Shown: positions 42,255 through 51,687, counted from the first letter of the stretch. The stretch: DNA of 64,000 nt from JAEINY01 sp942490535 (GCA_942490535.1 CALNXQ010000005.1:1984001-2048000), one strand, 5' to 3'. Program-made: numbers and translations. Notes: generated from the letters alone by a model not told the origin.

Positions 42255-44153
42255 TTGGAAAAGATTAGGAGCAAATTATTAGTCAGTTTAGGAACACTGG
42301 TTACTATTATTATTGTGCTGCTGGGATTAGTACACTATAAATCAGTGGAGCAATCGCTTATGCGCGATATTCGAGAGCATCAGCTTGTTACCATATTAAA
42401 GGCGTCTCAAAGTTCACTTCAAGCCATTTTAGAGAAAGCCATTGAAACGTCGGAAATATTGTCGGAAGATCCCGCTTTGCAGTTATGGTTTCGTGAACAC
42501 GGCAAAGATGCTTATCTCCAGCAAATGGCTTTGCAGGAAATAGACGGTTTATGGTCTGAATTTGATTATCAAACTGTTTTTGCGGTCAATGCCAAATCAC
42601 TTTTGTATTGGCAGGAAAACTATCGCTGTTTAGATACCTTATCACAAGATGACCCAGATGATTCATGGTTTTTTTCGACCATTAGCCAGCCGGTCCGGAC
42701 AACGCTCAATTTTGATTTTAATCGGGAGCTTAATCAGACTATCTTGTTTGTGAACGTTTTGATGGGTGATATGAATGAACCACTGGGGATTGCTGGTGTG
42801 GGTATTGATCCTTCATTATTGAATCAGGAGTTTCATAAACATAAACCATCCAAAAACAGTCGATTGTGGTTAGTAGATGCTGCTGGAATGATCTGCTATT
42901 CTGAAGAGGGTGAAGAAATTAATCATAACCTTTCGCAAATTTTGTCCTCAGAATTAGTTCAGGCGATGGTAAGAGATGACTCCGTGCGTGTTTTTTCGAA
43001 TCAGTTATTTAACCTTCAAGAGGTAGAAGTGGTCAAAATGAATGTGGGTAACACCGGATATAAAGTAGTGATGGTGGCACCCATTAATGAATTATTGGAA
43101 GTGTTAAATGAGATCCGCAGATATACAATAGGATTAAGTCTTTTAATGATGTTTATCACATTCCTAGTGATTACTTTATTGGCACGCCATTTATCCAGGC
43201 CATTGGTGCGCCTTACAGAACTTTCCAGAGAGTTTTCCAAAGGTCATTTTAATCAGGACATGGATTCCGTGCTTCTTGCCCGGCATGATGAAATTGGGAA
43301 ACTGGCAGTTGCTTTTCATGCCATGCAAAAGCAATTGGCTCAGGTTATCAATAATTTGAATCAAGCTAATGCTGATCTGGAAAAGGAGCAATTGGAATTG
43401 AAACGGACGAATAGCGAATTGGAAAAGGCTTTGGTAAAAGCTGCTGAGAGTGATCGCCTCACAAAAGCTTTCCTGGCTAATATCAGTCATGAAATTCGTA
43501 CACCGATGAATAGTATTATGGGCTTTTCACAAATACTCGAATTGGGAGATCTGGATGCTGCCGATCAGCAGCATTATACAGGATTGATCGTGGCTAGTGG
43601 TCAGCAATTAATCAATATTATCAATAGTATTGTTGATATTTCCAAGGTTGATGCTGAGTTTGTAAAGCCTCAAAAACAAAAAGTTAATATTGGATCACTC
43701 ATCACGGATACACTTAAACAATTCCAAACGCAGGCCCAACAGGCGGGTTTGAAATTAGCGTCCCACTTACCCGAAGATAACCCCTCCTGTGTTGTGGAAA
43801 CAGATCCGGTAATGGTGAAACAAGTATTGGATATATTAGTATCTAATGCTATTAAATATACACCCTCAGGAAGTGTTTTAATTGGTTTTAAAAGGATCAG
43901 TCCGGCCGTTGAGATATTTGTAGCGGATTCAGGAATGGGTATTCCTCAGCAAAGTAGGGAGTTGATCTTTGAACCGTTTTTTCAATTGTCAACAACTGAT
44001 GCCGTTTACTCTGGGGGTGCTGGATTGGGATTAGCACTGGCCAGGAAACTCGTACATAGTTTGGGTGGTGAAATAAGCTTGAAGTCGGCGCCGCACCAAG
44101 GTTCCATTTTTTATTTTTCGCTTCCAGTTGCAGAAGTTAATCGGAGTATCTGA
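42255..44153 (+). CDS. Cache-type sensor histidine kinase (signalling mosaic, gene 1)
   Basis: A 632-residue kinase. TM1 is LLVSLGTLVTIIIVLLGLVHY; a periplasmic dCache-like domain (~35-285) carries LYWQENY, DDPDDSWFFS and LNFDFNRELNQTILFVNVLMG; TM2 is IGLSLLMMFITFLVITLLA; HAMP (SRPLVRLTELSREFSKG); a coiled coil; H-box FLANISHEIRTPMNSIMGF (His412); ATPase with NAIKYT, DSGMGI and GAGLGLALA. The start is TTG 42255: it matches the start of the chemoreceptor paralogue (ExxxSKLLVxLG) and has AAGGTAGGG upstream. Its sensor is paralogous to that of the chemoreceptor at 46315 and its kinase to that at 44270. No receiver domain. Confidence 0.9.
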   Translation: MEKIRSKLLVSLGTLVTIIIVLLGLVHYKSVEQSLMRDIREHQLVTILKASQSSLQAILEKAIETSEILSEDPALQLWFREHGKDAYLQQMALQEIDGLWSEFDYQTVFAVNAKSLLYWQENYRCLDTLSQDDPDDSWFFSTISQPVRTTLNFDFNRELNQTILFVNVLMGDMNEPLGIAGVGIDPSLLNQEFHKHKPSKNSRLWLVDAAGMICYSEEGEEINHNLSQILSSELVQAMVRDDSVRVFSNQLFNLQEVEVVKMNVGNTGYKVVMVAPINELLEVLNEIRRYTIGLSLLMMFITFLVITLLARHLSRPLVRLTELSREFSKGHFNQDMDSVLLARHDEIGKLAVAFHAMQKQLAQVINNLNQANADLEKEQLELKRTNSELEKALVKAAESDRLTKAFLANISHEIRTPMNSIMGFSQILELGDLDAADQQHYTGLIVASGQQLINIINSIVDISKVDAEFVKPQKQKVNIGSLITDTLKQFQTQAQQAGLKLASHLPEDNPSCVVETDPVMVKQVLDILVSNAIKYTPSGSVLIGFKRISPAVEIFVADSGMGIPQQSRELIFEPFFQLSTTDAVYSGGAGLGLALARKLVHSLGGEISLKSAPHQGSIFYFSLPVAEVNRSI

Positions 44154-44269
44154 ATAGTTTATTTTCTTAAGGGCGTTGACAATGCCTGTTTTCGGTGTTT
44201 TTTTGGTCATTATTCATTACTTTTAAAAGACCGAAATGAAGAATTATTCTTTGGGTATAATGGATTAAC

Positions 44270-46054
44270 ATGAAAGTATTAGTCAAATGTGCAATTGTTG
44301 TTAAGATACTGTTGATGTTAGCTTTTCTTTCATTTTCAGAACCTATTTTGGCCGTTAGTGTATTGGGTAACCTAAGTAATGGTCTGTTCTTTGAAGAGCG
44401 TTTAGATGCCGATCAGCATACCCATATCCATTTGACTGAACTTGAAAAGAATTGGTTGAAACGTTTCAATAAAGAGATTAAATTAGCACCCGACCCATAT
44501 TTCCCGCCTTATGAATTTTTTGACAGTGAAGGTGAATACTGTGGTATTGGTGCTGATTATATGAAGCTGTTGCAGAAAAAAACAGGCCTGCGTATTCGCA
44601 TTGTGAGGTATAAGAGTTGGGCCGAAATCATTGGTGCAGCAAAAAGTAAGGAAGTTGATATTATCGCATTAGCCGCATCAACAGCTCAACGGAGTGAGTA
44701 TTTGAATTTTACTCAATCACATTTTTCTATTAGAGCGGTGCTTATAACAAGGTCAAATGTTACCAGCAAACTCTCACTGGATGATCTTAAAGGCATGCGG
44801 GTCAGTGTGGCAAAGGATTATGTCTGGTACGACCTTTTATCATCTAAATATCCTGACATTCTCATTGATACAGTTCCGGATGCTTTAACCGGTTTACGTA
44901 AAGTCTCCTTTGGCCTGTCAGATGCTGTTTTGGCCAGTACGGCCGTATCATCTTATTACATGAAACAGGAGGGGATTTCGAACCTAAAAGTAGCGGGTGA
45001 AACTAATTTTTTAGTTCCACTGTCCATTGGTGTCCGCCGCGATTGGCCCGAACTGGTTTCTATTTTGAATAAAGGGATTGCTTTGATTACAGAAGCTGAA
45101 AAAGAGGAAATCCTGAATAAATGGATCTTTCACATCGAGCGCCCATTTTATCAGACTGGGAAGTTTTGGAATTTAGTGCTTTTGACGTTTCTGGTCATGA
45201 CCTTACTCATCGCAATCATTCTTTTTATTAATTACAGACTGAAAGGGATGGTGCGATCAAAAACCTTGGCATTGAGAGAAGAACAAAACCATTTAACAAA
45301 TACCAATCAAAAATTGCAAAGGGCCCTGATAAAAGCTGCTGAGAGTGATCGCCTGACGAAGGCATTTTTAGCCAATATCAGTCACGAGATTCGGACGCCA
45401 ATGAATAGCATTATGGGATTTTCTCAAATTATTGAGATGGGAGATTTAAGTGCATATGACCGAAGTTACTATGCCGGGCAGGTGGTTCGAAGTGGGCAGC
45501 AATTAGTGGAAATAATTAATAGTATTGTTGATATTTCAAAAGTAGATGCTGAATTTATAAAACCCCATTTGGAAAATGTCCCTATCCATTCAATGATTGA
45601 AGATGTAGTCGATTTATATCAGCAAAGGGCAGAACAAAAAGGATTGAAAATAATGATACACCTGCCCAATGTGTCTGTTTTTGATGTTATAGAAACCGAT
45701 GTTGTAATGCTTAAGCAGATATTGAATAATTTGATGTCAAATGCGTTGAAATATACCCTGTCAGGTAAAATAAGCATTGGCTGTCAATGGACAGGTGGTA
45801 TGATTGAGTTTTTTGTAGCTGATACTGGGATCGGAATTTCTCAGGAGTACTTTGATTCTATCTTTGAACCCTTTGTTCAGCTGGAAGATAACGGTCGTCT
45901 TCAGGCTGGCGGTACAGGGCTGGGATTAACGCTTGCCAAACGCTTGGTCCAGGCTTTGGGAGGTGAAATTCGAGTTGACTCGAGCTTGCATCAAGGTTCT
46001 ACATTCTATTTTACTCTATCGTTGGAGAACGGAAAGAATCGCTCCGCGGTTTGA
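44270..46054 (+). CDS. Histidine kinase with periplasmic amino-acid-binding-type sensor (signalling mosaic, gene 2)
   Basis: A 594-residue kinase. The signal/TM is VVKILLMLAFLSFSEPILA; residues ~55-290 are a bacterial extracellular solute-binding family 3 (Venus-flytrap) domain: IKLAPDPYFPPYEFFDSEGEYCGIGADYM, VDIIALAASTAQRSEYLNFT, LDDLKGMRVSVAKDYVWYD. TM2 is FWNLVLLTFLVMTLLIAIILFI, then a coiled coil, H-box FLANISHEIRTPMNSIMGF (His372), NALKYT, ADTGIGIS and GTGLGLTLA. The kinase half is nearly the same in sequence as that of the gene before (AESDRLTKAFLANISHEIRT and SIVDISKVDAEF are shared), while the sensor is unrelated. Such domains in BvgS/EvgS-like kinases bind amino acids or related small molecules. 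Gap to previous gene 116 bp. Confidence 0.9.
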   Translation: MKVLVKCAIVVKILLMLAFLSFSEPILAVSVLGNLSNGLFFEERLDADQHTHIHLTELEKNWLKRFNKEIKLAPDPYFPPYEFFDSEGEYCGIGADYMKLLQKKTGLRIRIVRYKSWAEIIGAAKSKEVDIIALAASTAQRSEYLNFTQSHFSIRAVLITRSNVTSKLSLDDLKGMRVSVAKDYVWYDLLSSKYPDILIDTVPDALTGLRKVSFGLSDAVLASTAVSSYYMKQEGISNLKVAGETNFLVPLSIGVRRDWPELVSILNKGIALITEAEKEEILNKWIFHIERPFYQTGKFWNLVLLTFLVMTLLIAIILFINYRLKGMVRSKTLALREEQNHLTNTNQKLQRALIKAAESDRLTKAFLANISHEIRTPMNSIMGFSQIIEMGDLSAYDRSYYAGQVVRSGQQLVEIINSIVDISKVDAEFIKPHLENVPIHSMIEDVVDLYQQRAEQKGLKIMIHLPNVSVFDVIETDVVMLKQILNNLMSNALKYTLSGKISIGCQWTGGMIEFFVADTGIGISQEYFDSIFEPFVQLEDNGRLQAGGTGLGLTLAKRLVQALGGEIRVDSSLHQGSTFYFTLSLENGKNRSAV

Positions 46055-46314
46055 GATATAACTATTAGTAAACATGACGTCAATCTCGCTATTTGGTTCT
46101 AAGATCCGTTTACATCGATAAATGCGCATTAACTGCTAGTGCGCCAGCGACCAACGGGTCCACTGGTGTAACTTGTTTTTGAATCAAGTCTTTCATTAAT
46201 AACTATGCTAACTGTTTGGTTTTTAAAATAAAAAAAGATTGATATTAATCACATATTCTTGTAACTTTTACCTTGAGTCTACGAAGAAAGAGGTTACAAT
46301 TAAAATGGGGTAAA
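46055..46314. promoter_or_regulatory. 260-bp spacer before the chemoreceptor gene
   Basis: AT-rich toward its end. TTGATATTAATCA near 46239 is a partial palindrome and TAATAACTATGC precedes it. No clear terminator for the kinase or -7 box is seen; no gene. Confidence 0.3.
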
Positions 46315-48129
46315 ATGTTGAAGTTTGAAAGATTACAGAGCAAATTACTAGTCGTGCTCGGTTCATTGGTTATTGGCGTAGTCGTACTGATCGGAATCGT
46401 AAATTACTACACTGTAAAAGGTGCACTCATTAAGGATATTCGTGAAAAACAACTGTTGAGTTTTGTGGAGGCCTCCCAAAGTACTTTACAAGCCATGCTG
46501 GAAAAAGCTCTGGAGGCATCGGCATTACTGGCTCAAGATCCGACTCTTAATAAATGGTTTGTAGGAAATGAAGAAGAAACACTGCTGCAGGATTTGGCCT
46601 TGCAGCGCATTGATCAACTTCAAAAGAATTATGGTTATTTTACTGTTTTTGCTGTTAATAATTTAAATAATCATTATTGGCAGGAGAATTACAAGTTGTT
46701 AGATGTTCTTTCGGAGGATGATAATGATGATAGTTGGTTCTTTGAGCTTATGAAGAGTAAACAAAAAGTATCTCTCAACTTTGATTATAATAAGGAGCTT
46801 AATCAAACTTTATTGTTTGTGAATATTATGATGGGGAATCTGGATAATCCATCAGGAACCGCCGGTGTTGGTTTGAATCCTCAGGTTTTAGTGGATGAGT
46901 TTCAGAATCGGCGACTTACTGCCAATAGCCGATTATGGCTAGTTGATACCAAGGGTGTGATTAATATGGCTCAGAATACGGAAGAGATAGATATGCCACT
47001 TGCCAAATTATTGCCTAAAAATATCGTTAATCAGGCATTGGAAAATAGTTCTGGTGTGATTGAACAGCAGGTGATTGATGGCGCATCGCATGAAGTTGCC
47101 TTTATGAACGTAGGTGCCACAGGTTATAAAATAATAGTGGTAGCTCCCACTCTTGAGTTGGTGGATATGCTCAAACCAATTCGTTCCAACACAATTGTGT
47201 TTAGTGTCTTGTTTTTGGTAATTACAATGTTGGTGGTTTCTTTTTTAGCGCGCAGTATATCAAGGCCTATTAGTCGGTTAACGCAATTGGCCGCTTTTTT
47301 CGCCGAGGGCAAACTCAATGTGGAGATCGATGCGCAATTGGTTGATCGCTTTGATGAAATTGGTGGATTAGCCAATGCTTTTGAATCCATGAAAAGTCAA
47401 TTGGCAAAGGTGATTAATAAAGTGAAACAATCTGCCGGATTAGTGGCTCATGGAGGCGATCAATTAAACAAGTCAGCATTAAGTCTTTCAGAAAGTGCAA
47501 TGCAACAAGCTTCTTCCACAGAAGAAGTATCCGCCTCTATGGAGGAGATGAGTTCGAATATTGAGCAGAATGCATTTAATTCACGGCAGGCCGAAGATAT
47601 TTCCAAAAAGTTATCGGAGGAAGCGCAGGGTGGTAGTACTATTTTGAACGATGCCGTCACTGCAATAAAAAATATTTCTGAAAATATCATGGTGGTTGAG
47701 GAGATTGCGCGGCAAACCAATTTATTAGCCTTAAATGCAGCCATTGAAGCCGCCAGGGCCGGCGAACATGGAAAAGGATTTGCGGTCGTTGCCACCGAAG
47801 TGAAAAAATTGGCTGAGCGAAGTCGTGAAGCGGCTCTTAAAATCAGTGATTTATCTAATTCATCGGTAGAGGTTGCAGAGAAAGCACAATCTATCTTTAA
47901 TGAATTGGTTCCTCAAATTCAGAACTCAGCAGGTTTAATCATGGAGATCAGCAGTAGCTCCAATGAAATGGATAAAGGAGCGGATCAGATTAATGGAGCA
48001 ATTATGGAATTGGATAAGGTGACTCAGACCAATTCTCACGCGGCTGAAAATATATCTCAATTAACGCAGAAATTTGCAAGCGAATCCGAAGAACTTAGGG
48101 ATTCAATAGCGTATTTTTCCCTAGAGTAA
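46315..48129 (+). CDS. Methyl-accepting chemotaxis protein with dCache-like sensor (signalling mosaic, gene 3)
   Basis: A 604-residue chemoreceptor. TM1 LVVLGSLVIGVVVLIGIVNYY; a periplasmic domain (~35-290) closely related to that of the kinase at 42255 (YWQENYKLLDVLSEDDNDDSWFF; LNFDYNKELNQTLLFVNIMMG); TM2 IVFSVLFLVITMLVVSFLA; HAMP (SISRPISRLTQLAAFFAEGKL); and a long cytoplasmic coiled coil with the signalling tip EIARQTNLLALNAAIEAARA (about residues 463-482) followed by GEHGKGFAVVATEVKKLAERS. There is no CheR-tethering NWxxF tail. ATG 46315 has GGGGTAA upstream; a TTG at 46273 would add fourteen basic residues. No che gene is in the window. It may signal to a distant CheA or modulate the adjacent kinases; both are inference. 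Confidence 0.92.
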   Translation: MLKFERLQSKLLVVLGSLVIGVVVLIGIVNYYTVKGALIKDIREKQLLSFVEASQSTLQAMLEKALEASALLAQDPTLNKWFVGNEEETLLQDLALQRIDQLQKNYGYFTVFAVNNLNNHYWQENYKLLDVLSEDDNDDSWFFELMKSKQKVSLNFDYNKELNQTLLFVNIMMGNLDNPSGTAGVGLNPQVLVDEFQNRRLTANSRLWLVDTKGVINMAQNTEEIDMPLAKLLPKNIVNQALENSSGVIEQQVIDGASHEVAFMNVGATGYKIIVVAPTLELVDMLKPIRSNTIVFSVLFLVITMLVVSFLARSISRPISRLTQLAAFFAEGKLNVEIDAQLVDRFDEIGGLANAFESMKSQLAKVINKVKQSAGLVAHGGDQLNKSALSLSESAMQQASSTEEVSASMEEMSSNIEQNAFNSRQAEDISKKLSEEAQGGSTILNDAVTAIKNISENIMVVEEIARQTNLLALNAAIEAARAGEHGKGFAVVATEVKKLAERSREAALKISDLSNSSVEVAEKAQSIFNELVPQIQNSAGLIMEISSSSNEMDKGADQINGAIMELDKVTQTNSHAAENISQLTQKFASESEELRDSIAYFSLE

Positions 48130-48156
48130 AATAGATCGAAGCGATAGAGTCAGTGA

Positions 48157-48185
48157 GGGGGTTATTTTTTAATACTCCCTTTTTT
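48157..48185 (+). terminator. Terminator after the chemoreceptor gene
   Basis: GGGGGTTATT (48157-48166) pairs with AATACTCCC (48171-48179) over nine positions with one bulged T and one G-T, loop TTTT, followed by six T. Confidence 0.75.
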
Positions 48186-48499
48186 GCTAAGCTTGAGTTT
48201 GTTTTGCATTTACAATTAGTATTTTATAAATTAGCGTAAGAATTATTGAAAGTAACGGGAATTCTTATCAATACATTCATAAAGCAAATTTACAGGAAGC
48301 AGTGGCGTTGAACTGTTGCTTAGAGTAGGTTTTAGTTCTTGTTGGTCTGGCGCCAAACAGACCAATTCTTTGTGAGGTAACTTAGGAGATTGAAAGCGTG
48401 ATTACGGAAGTGGATGGTTACTGACCAGGCACAAAAGTGTTTTTTTGTGTAATTGCCAACGGGCAATCTTATTTAATACTAACATTAACAAATGTAATC
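48186..48499. promoter_or_regulatory. 314-bp region upstream of the BSP peptidase with a perfect inverted repeat
   Basis: TTGGTCTG (48342-48349) and CAGACCAA (48358-48365) flank GCGCCAAA: an 8-bp perfect inverted repeat with a GGCGCC centre, about 135 bp before ATG 48500; it could be an operator or hairpin. TTCTTTGTGAGG directly follows. Further downstream, ACACAAAAAAACACTTTTGT is seen on the reverse strand near 48430-48450. No gene is visible. Confidence 0.45.
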
Positions 48500-50728
48500 A
48501 TGAAAAGAACAATTATTTTTATGTTCTTAATGTTGGTGGTATGTCCGATACTACCAAACGTTATTTCTGCTCAGGGGGATTGGGCTAATTTTCAACCACC
48601 ACAAGTTACTATCGATAACCAAGCAGGCAATCATGCTGGTGTAGCTTTGTACACGCAATTGAGTCAAGCTAATGGATTCAATGGTATTGAAGACTTTGTT
48701 CAAAACTGCTGTTTGACGATGGCAAAAACCATTTATTACAGCGTCGATGAAGCAAATGCACATGGACTTCAGAGAATTACCTATAAGCTGACCGATGGTG
48801 GTTCATTATCTTATAAAGGCGGCGCACCTCCGCACATTGAAGTCGGTTTCGATGTCAATCACATCGTTAATTTTGTAAATAATTATGGAAATGAGGCTGC
48901 TATTACAGAGGTATTAGGTGTATTGTGTCATGAATTAACTCATGGGTACCAAAAAGAACCCAAGAATGCTGGTCAGTATGATGGCAATTCTGAGTTTTAT
49001 GGTGAGATTGAGGGCATGGCTGATCTGGGCAGGTTATTAACAGGTGGCTTCAATCCGGAGCGTTTTCCCAACCAGGGCGGTAGCTATATGCAAGGTTATA
49101 CGACTACAGCTTTCTTTTATTTGTGGCTGTCACGCACTCAGGCATCTGTTGAAGGAAATTTTATCAGAGACTTGAATCTAACCGCTAAGAGTATGAGCAC
49201 CTGGAGTCACGAGGCCATGTGTCAGCAACTTTTTGGAAAATCGGTAACGACTTTATGGAATCAGTATCAGACTGAAATTAATAGCTATCCATGGGCTGCT
49301 ACGTCCGTGGTAACAGCAGGCTTTACCAGTAGTGTAACAAGTATTCAACAAGGTCAGAGTGTTCAGTTTACCAATACTTCATCCAATGCCATTTCATATC
49401 AGTGGACCTTTGAGGGTGGTACTCCTTCATCAAGTACGGCACAGAATCCGGTAGTGACTTATGCGAATACCGGTACTTATAATGTGCAATTGGTGGCCTA
49501 TGGATCCAATGCTACTGATACCAAAACAAGGAGTAATTACATTACTGTTTCTGGTAATACTGGAGATGTGGATATCACTGATTTGCAAGGAACCATCTCC
49601 GCTCAATACAGTGATTCACCAGCGAGTGAAGGGGTAGATAAATTAACAGATAATAATGGAAGCAGTAAATATCTGACCTTTCATGCCCAGGCGTGGGTAC
49701 AATATTCAGCAGCGAAAGCCTATGTTTTATCAAGTTATTCCTTAACCAGTGGAAATGATGCACCTGAACGCGATCCTAAAGATTGGATATTGAAGGGATC
49801 CAATAACGGCATTGATTGGATCACGCTCGATTCACGCACTAATCAGGATTTCCCAAATAGAAATCAAAAACTTACATACTCTGTGGCAGGGGCATCCTCC
49901 TATGCTTATTATCGTCTGGAAATGATGCACAATGGAGTTGATAGTTATGGAGGCACCATTCTTCAATTATCGGAGTTGGAATTATTCGGATCGGAGGGTA
50001 CAACCCCAGTGGAGTTAGAGAATATTCTGGCTAATTGTGGCGATGCATCTGCTCAATACAATGATTCGCCTACCAATGAGGGAGTCTCCAATTTAACAGA
50101 TGGTTCACCCTATTCTAAATTCTTGACTTTCCATGCTTCATCCTGGGTTCAGGTGAATGCTTGTCGGCAATATGTGGTAAGTAATTATGCCATCACGGCG
50201 GCAAATGATGCAGCAGAACGCGATCCTCAAACATGGTATTTAAGTGGATCTACTGATGGCGTCAGCTGGACAATATTAGACAGTCGCAGCAACCAGGATT
50301 TTAGCAGTCGGTATCAGCGACGTGAGTTTACATTTACCAATTCTCAAGCTTACCAGTATTATCGATTAGAGATGACGAATAATTCCGGATCTATTCTTCA
50401 GCTGGCTGATTTGGAAATATTCGGATACGCAACAGCTAGCAGTGGATTGAAGTCGAAGGCTAGTGTTGAAAAGAGCAGGTATTCAAAAGAAAAACTGGAA
50501 ATGAAGATATGGCCAAACCCTGCAAATGACTATTTAACCATCAATTTCTCAGAAGAAGTGAAAGGTAGTATTCAGTTGTATGCTGTAGGTGGTACTTTAG
50601 TAGCTTCCATTGATAAATTTGTTGGTGAGTCTGAACGCATCGCTGTGAATCACTTACCTGCTGGTGTTTACATTCTGGTAATTCGAACCGTTAATGGAGT
50701 TTTTAATCAGCAAGTTGTTGTTAATTAG
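48500..50728 (+). CDS. Secreted BSP-family zinc peptidase with PKD, two discoidin domains and T9SS tail
   Basis: About 742 residues. The signal is MKRTIIFMFLMLVVCPILPNVISAQ. The catalytic part (~25-265) belongs to the basic secretory protein (plant-type BSP) family: VLCHELTHGYQKEPKN (His144, Glu145, His148), with EFYGEIEGMADLGRL and the YMQGYTTTAFFYLWL stretch. A PKD domain follows (YQWTFEGGTPSSSTAQNP), then two tandem discoidin-like domains of the same layout, each containing SAQYxDSPxxEGVxxLTD, KxLTFHAxxWVQ and a C-terminal LQLxxLExFG. The tail (MKIWPNPANDYLTINFSEE ... GVYILVIRTVNGVFNQQVVVN) is a type A T9SS domain. ATG 48500 is used; an upstream start at 48437 would break the signal peptide. 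Confidence 0.9.
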   Translation: MKRTIIFMFLMLVVCPILPNVISAQGDWANFQPPQVTIDNQAGNHAGVALYTQLSQANGFNGIEDFVQNCCLTMAKTIYYSVDEANAHGLQRITYKLTDGGSLSYKGGAPPHIEVGFDVNHIVNFVNNYGNEAAITEVLGVLCHELTHGYQKEPKNAGQYDGNSEFYGEIEGMADLGRLLTGGFNPERFPNQGGSYMQGYTTTAFFYLWLSRTQASVEGNFIRDLNLTAKSMSTWSHEAMCQQLFGKSVTTLWNQYQTEINSYPWAATSVVTAGFTSSVTSIQQGQSVQFTNTSSNAISYQWTFEGGTPSSSTAQNPVVTYANTGTYNVQLVAYGSNATDTKTRSNYITVSGNTGDVDITDLQGTISAQYSDSPASEGVDKLTDNNGSSKYLTFHAQAWVQYSAAKAYVLSSYSLTSGNDAPERDPKDWILKGSNNGIDWITLDSRTNQDFPNRNQKLTYSVAGASSYAYYRLEMMHNGVDSYGGTILQLSELELFGSEGTTPVELENILANCGDASAQYNDSPTNEGVSNLTDGSPYSKFLTFHASSWVQVNACRQYVVSNYAITAANDAAERDPQTWYLSGSTDGVSWTILDSRSNQDFSSRYQRREFTFTNSQAYQYYRLEMTNNSGSILQLADLEIFGYATASSGLKSKASVEKSRYSKEKLEMKIWPNPANDYLTINFSEEVKGSIQLYAVGGTLVASIDKFVGESERIAVNHLPAGVYILVIRTVNGVFNQQVVVN

Positions 50729-50779
50729 TGGAGTTTTACTTTTTCTATAGTTGGGAATATTAGATTGTATTTTTTAATG

Positions 50780-50820
50780 ACACCTGTTATTTGCAACGCT
50801 AATAACAGGTGTTTGGTTTT
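50780..50820 (+). terminator. Terminator after the BSP peptidase gene
   Basis: ACACCTGTTATT (50780-50791) and AATAACAGGTGT (50801-50812) pair perfectly over 12 bp, loop of nine, followed by TTGGTTTT. Confidence 0.88.
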
Positions 50821-50864
50821 AGAATCTTTAACAATAATTTATCCAGCTCATTGGAATATCTCTC

Positions 50865-50872
50865 TACCTTTG
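50865..50872 (+). promoter_or_regulatory. -7 box of the HAD phosphatase promoter
   Basis: TACCTTTG matches TAnnTTTG exactly and ends 11 bp before ATG 50884, giving a very short leader. Confidence 0.6.
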
Positions 50873-50883
50873 GCATTCTTTAA

Positions 50884-51687
50884 ATGAGGGATATGATAAA
50901 ACTGATTATTACTGATATGGACGGCACACTACTGACGTCTGATAAGCAACTGCCAGTTGAATTTGACTTAGTTTATCAACAAGTGAAGGAGGCCGGTATT
51001 CAGTTTGTAGTGGCCAGTGGCCGACAGTATTATATCCTGAAGCAAGAGTTTGAGCACATTGATCACAACATCTTGTTTATTGCAGAGAATGGCGGTTTTG
51101 TTGATTATGGTGACGGTACGTTGTTGTTGAAGCCTTTTACTAAAGGAGCGATCAGGGAGTTAGTACGTGCCATTCGTCAAATAGATGGCGTGTATCCTGT
51201 TATTGGCGGACATGACTCTGCCTACATTGAAAATGATAATCCAGCTTTTTTGAAAGAGGTGGAAACCTATTTTGTTAAATATCAAAAAGTGGATGATTTA
51301 ACTGATTTGGGGGATGAGCTTCTTAAAATTGCTGTTTGTGATTTAAAAAATCCGGAACACAATAGTTATCCGATACTGCGTTCTTTTGATGATCGCTTTC
51401 AGGTGAGTGTGTCCAGTCACATCTGGCTTGATATTATGCCAATCGGTGTAAATAAAGGTGAGGCAGTTAAGTTTCTGCAAACTCATTTGGGTATTACACC
51501 TGCAGAAACCATGGTCTTTGGTGATTACTTAAACGATTATCAAATGATGAAAACGGCTGACTATAGTTATGCCATGGCTAATGCGCATCCCGAGTTGAAG
51601 AAAATAGCTCGCTTCACAACACTTAGTAATGATGAAAATGGGGTTTTGAAAACTATTCTGGAAAAGTTATCCATCTTGCAGGAATAG
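50884..51687 (+). CDS. Cof-type HAD-IIB family phosphatase
   Basis: A 267-residue HAD hydrolase of the Cof/YidA group, which dephosphorylates sugar phosphates, FMN or similar small phosphates in the cytoplasm. Motif I is DMDGTLL (nucleophile Asp11, acid/base Asp13), motif II is VVASGRQY (Ser), a C2B cap lies between (~80-185), motif III Lys is in GVNKGEAVKFL, and motif IV is VFGDYLNDYQMM. ATG 50884 follows the TACCTTTG box closely; ATG 50893 is an alternative start that would shorten the protein by three residues. It stands alone between two secreted-enzyme genes, each with its own promoter. Natural substrate not determinable. Confidence 0.9.
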   Translation: MRDMIKLIITDMDGTLLTSDKQLPVEFDLVYQQVKEAGIQFVVASGRQYYILKQEFEHIDHNILFIAENGGFVDYGDGTLLLKPFTKGAIRELVRAIRQIDGVYPVIGGHDSAYIENDNPAFLKEVETYFVKYQKVDDLTDLGDELLKIAVCDLKNPEHNSYPILRSFDDRFQVSVSSHIWLDIMPIGVNKGEAVKFLQTHLGITPAETMVFGDYLNDYQMMKTADYSYAMANAHPELKKIARFTTLSNDENGVLKTILEKLSILQE

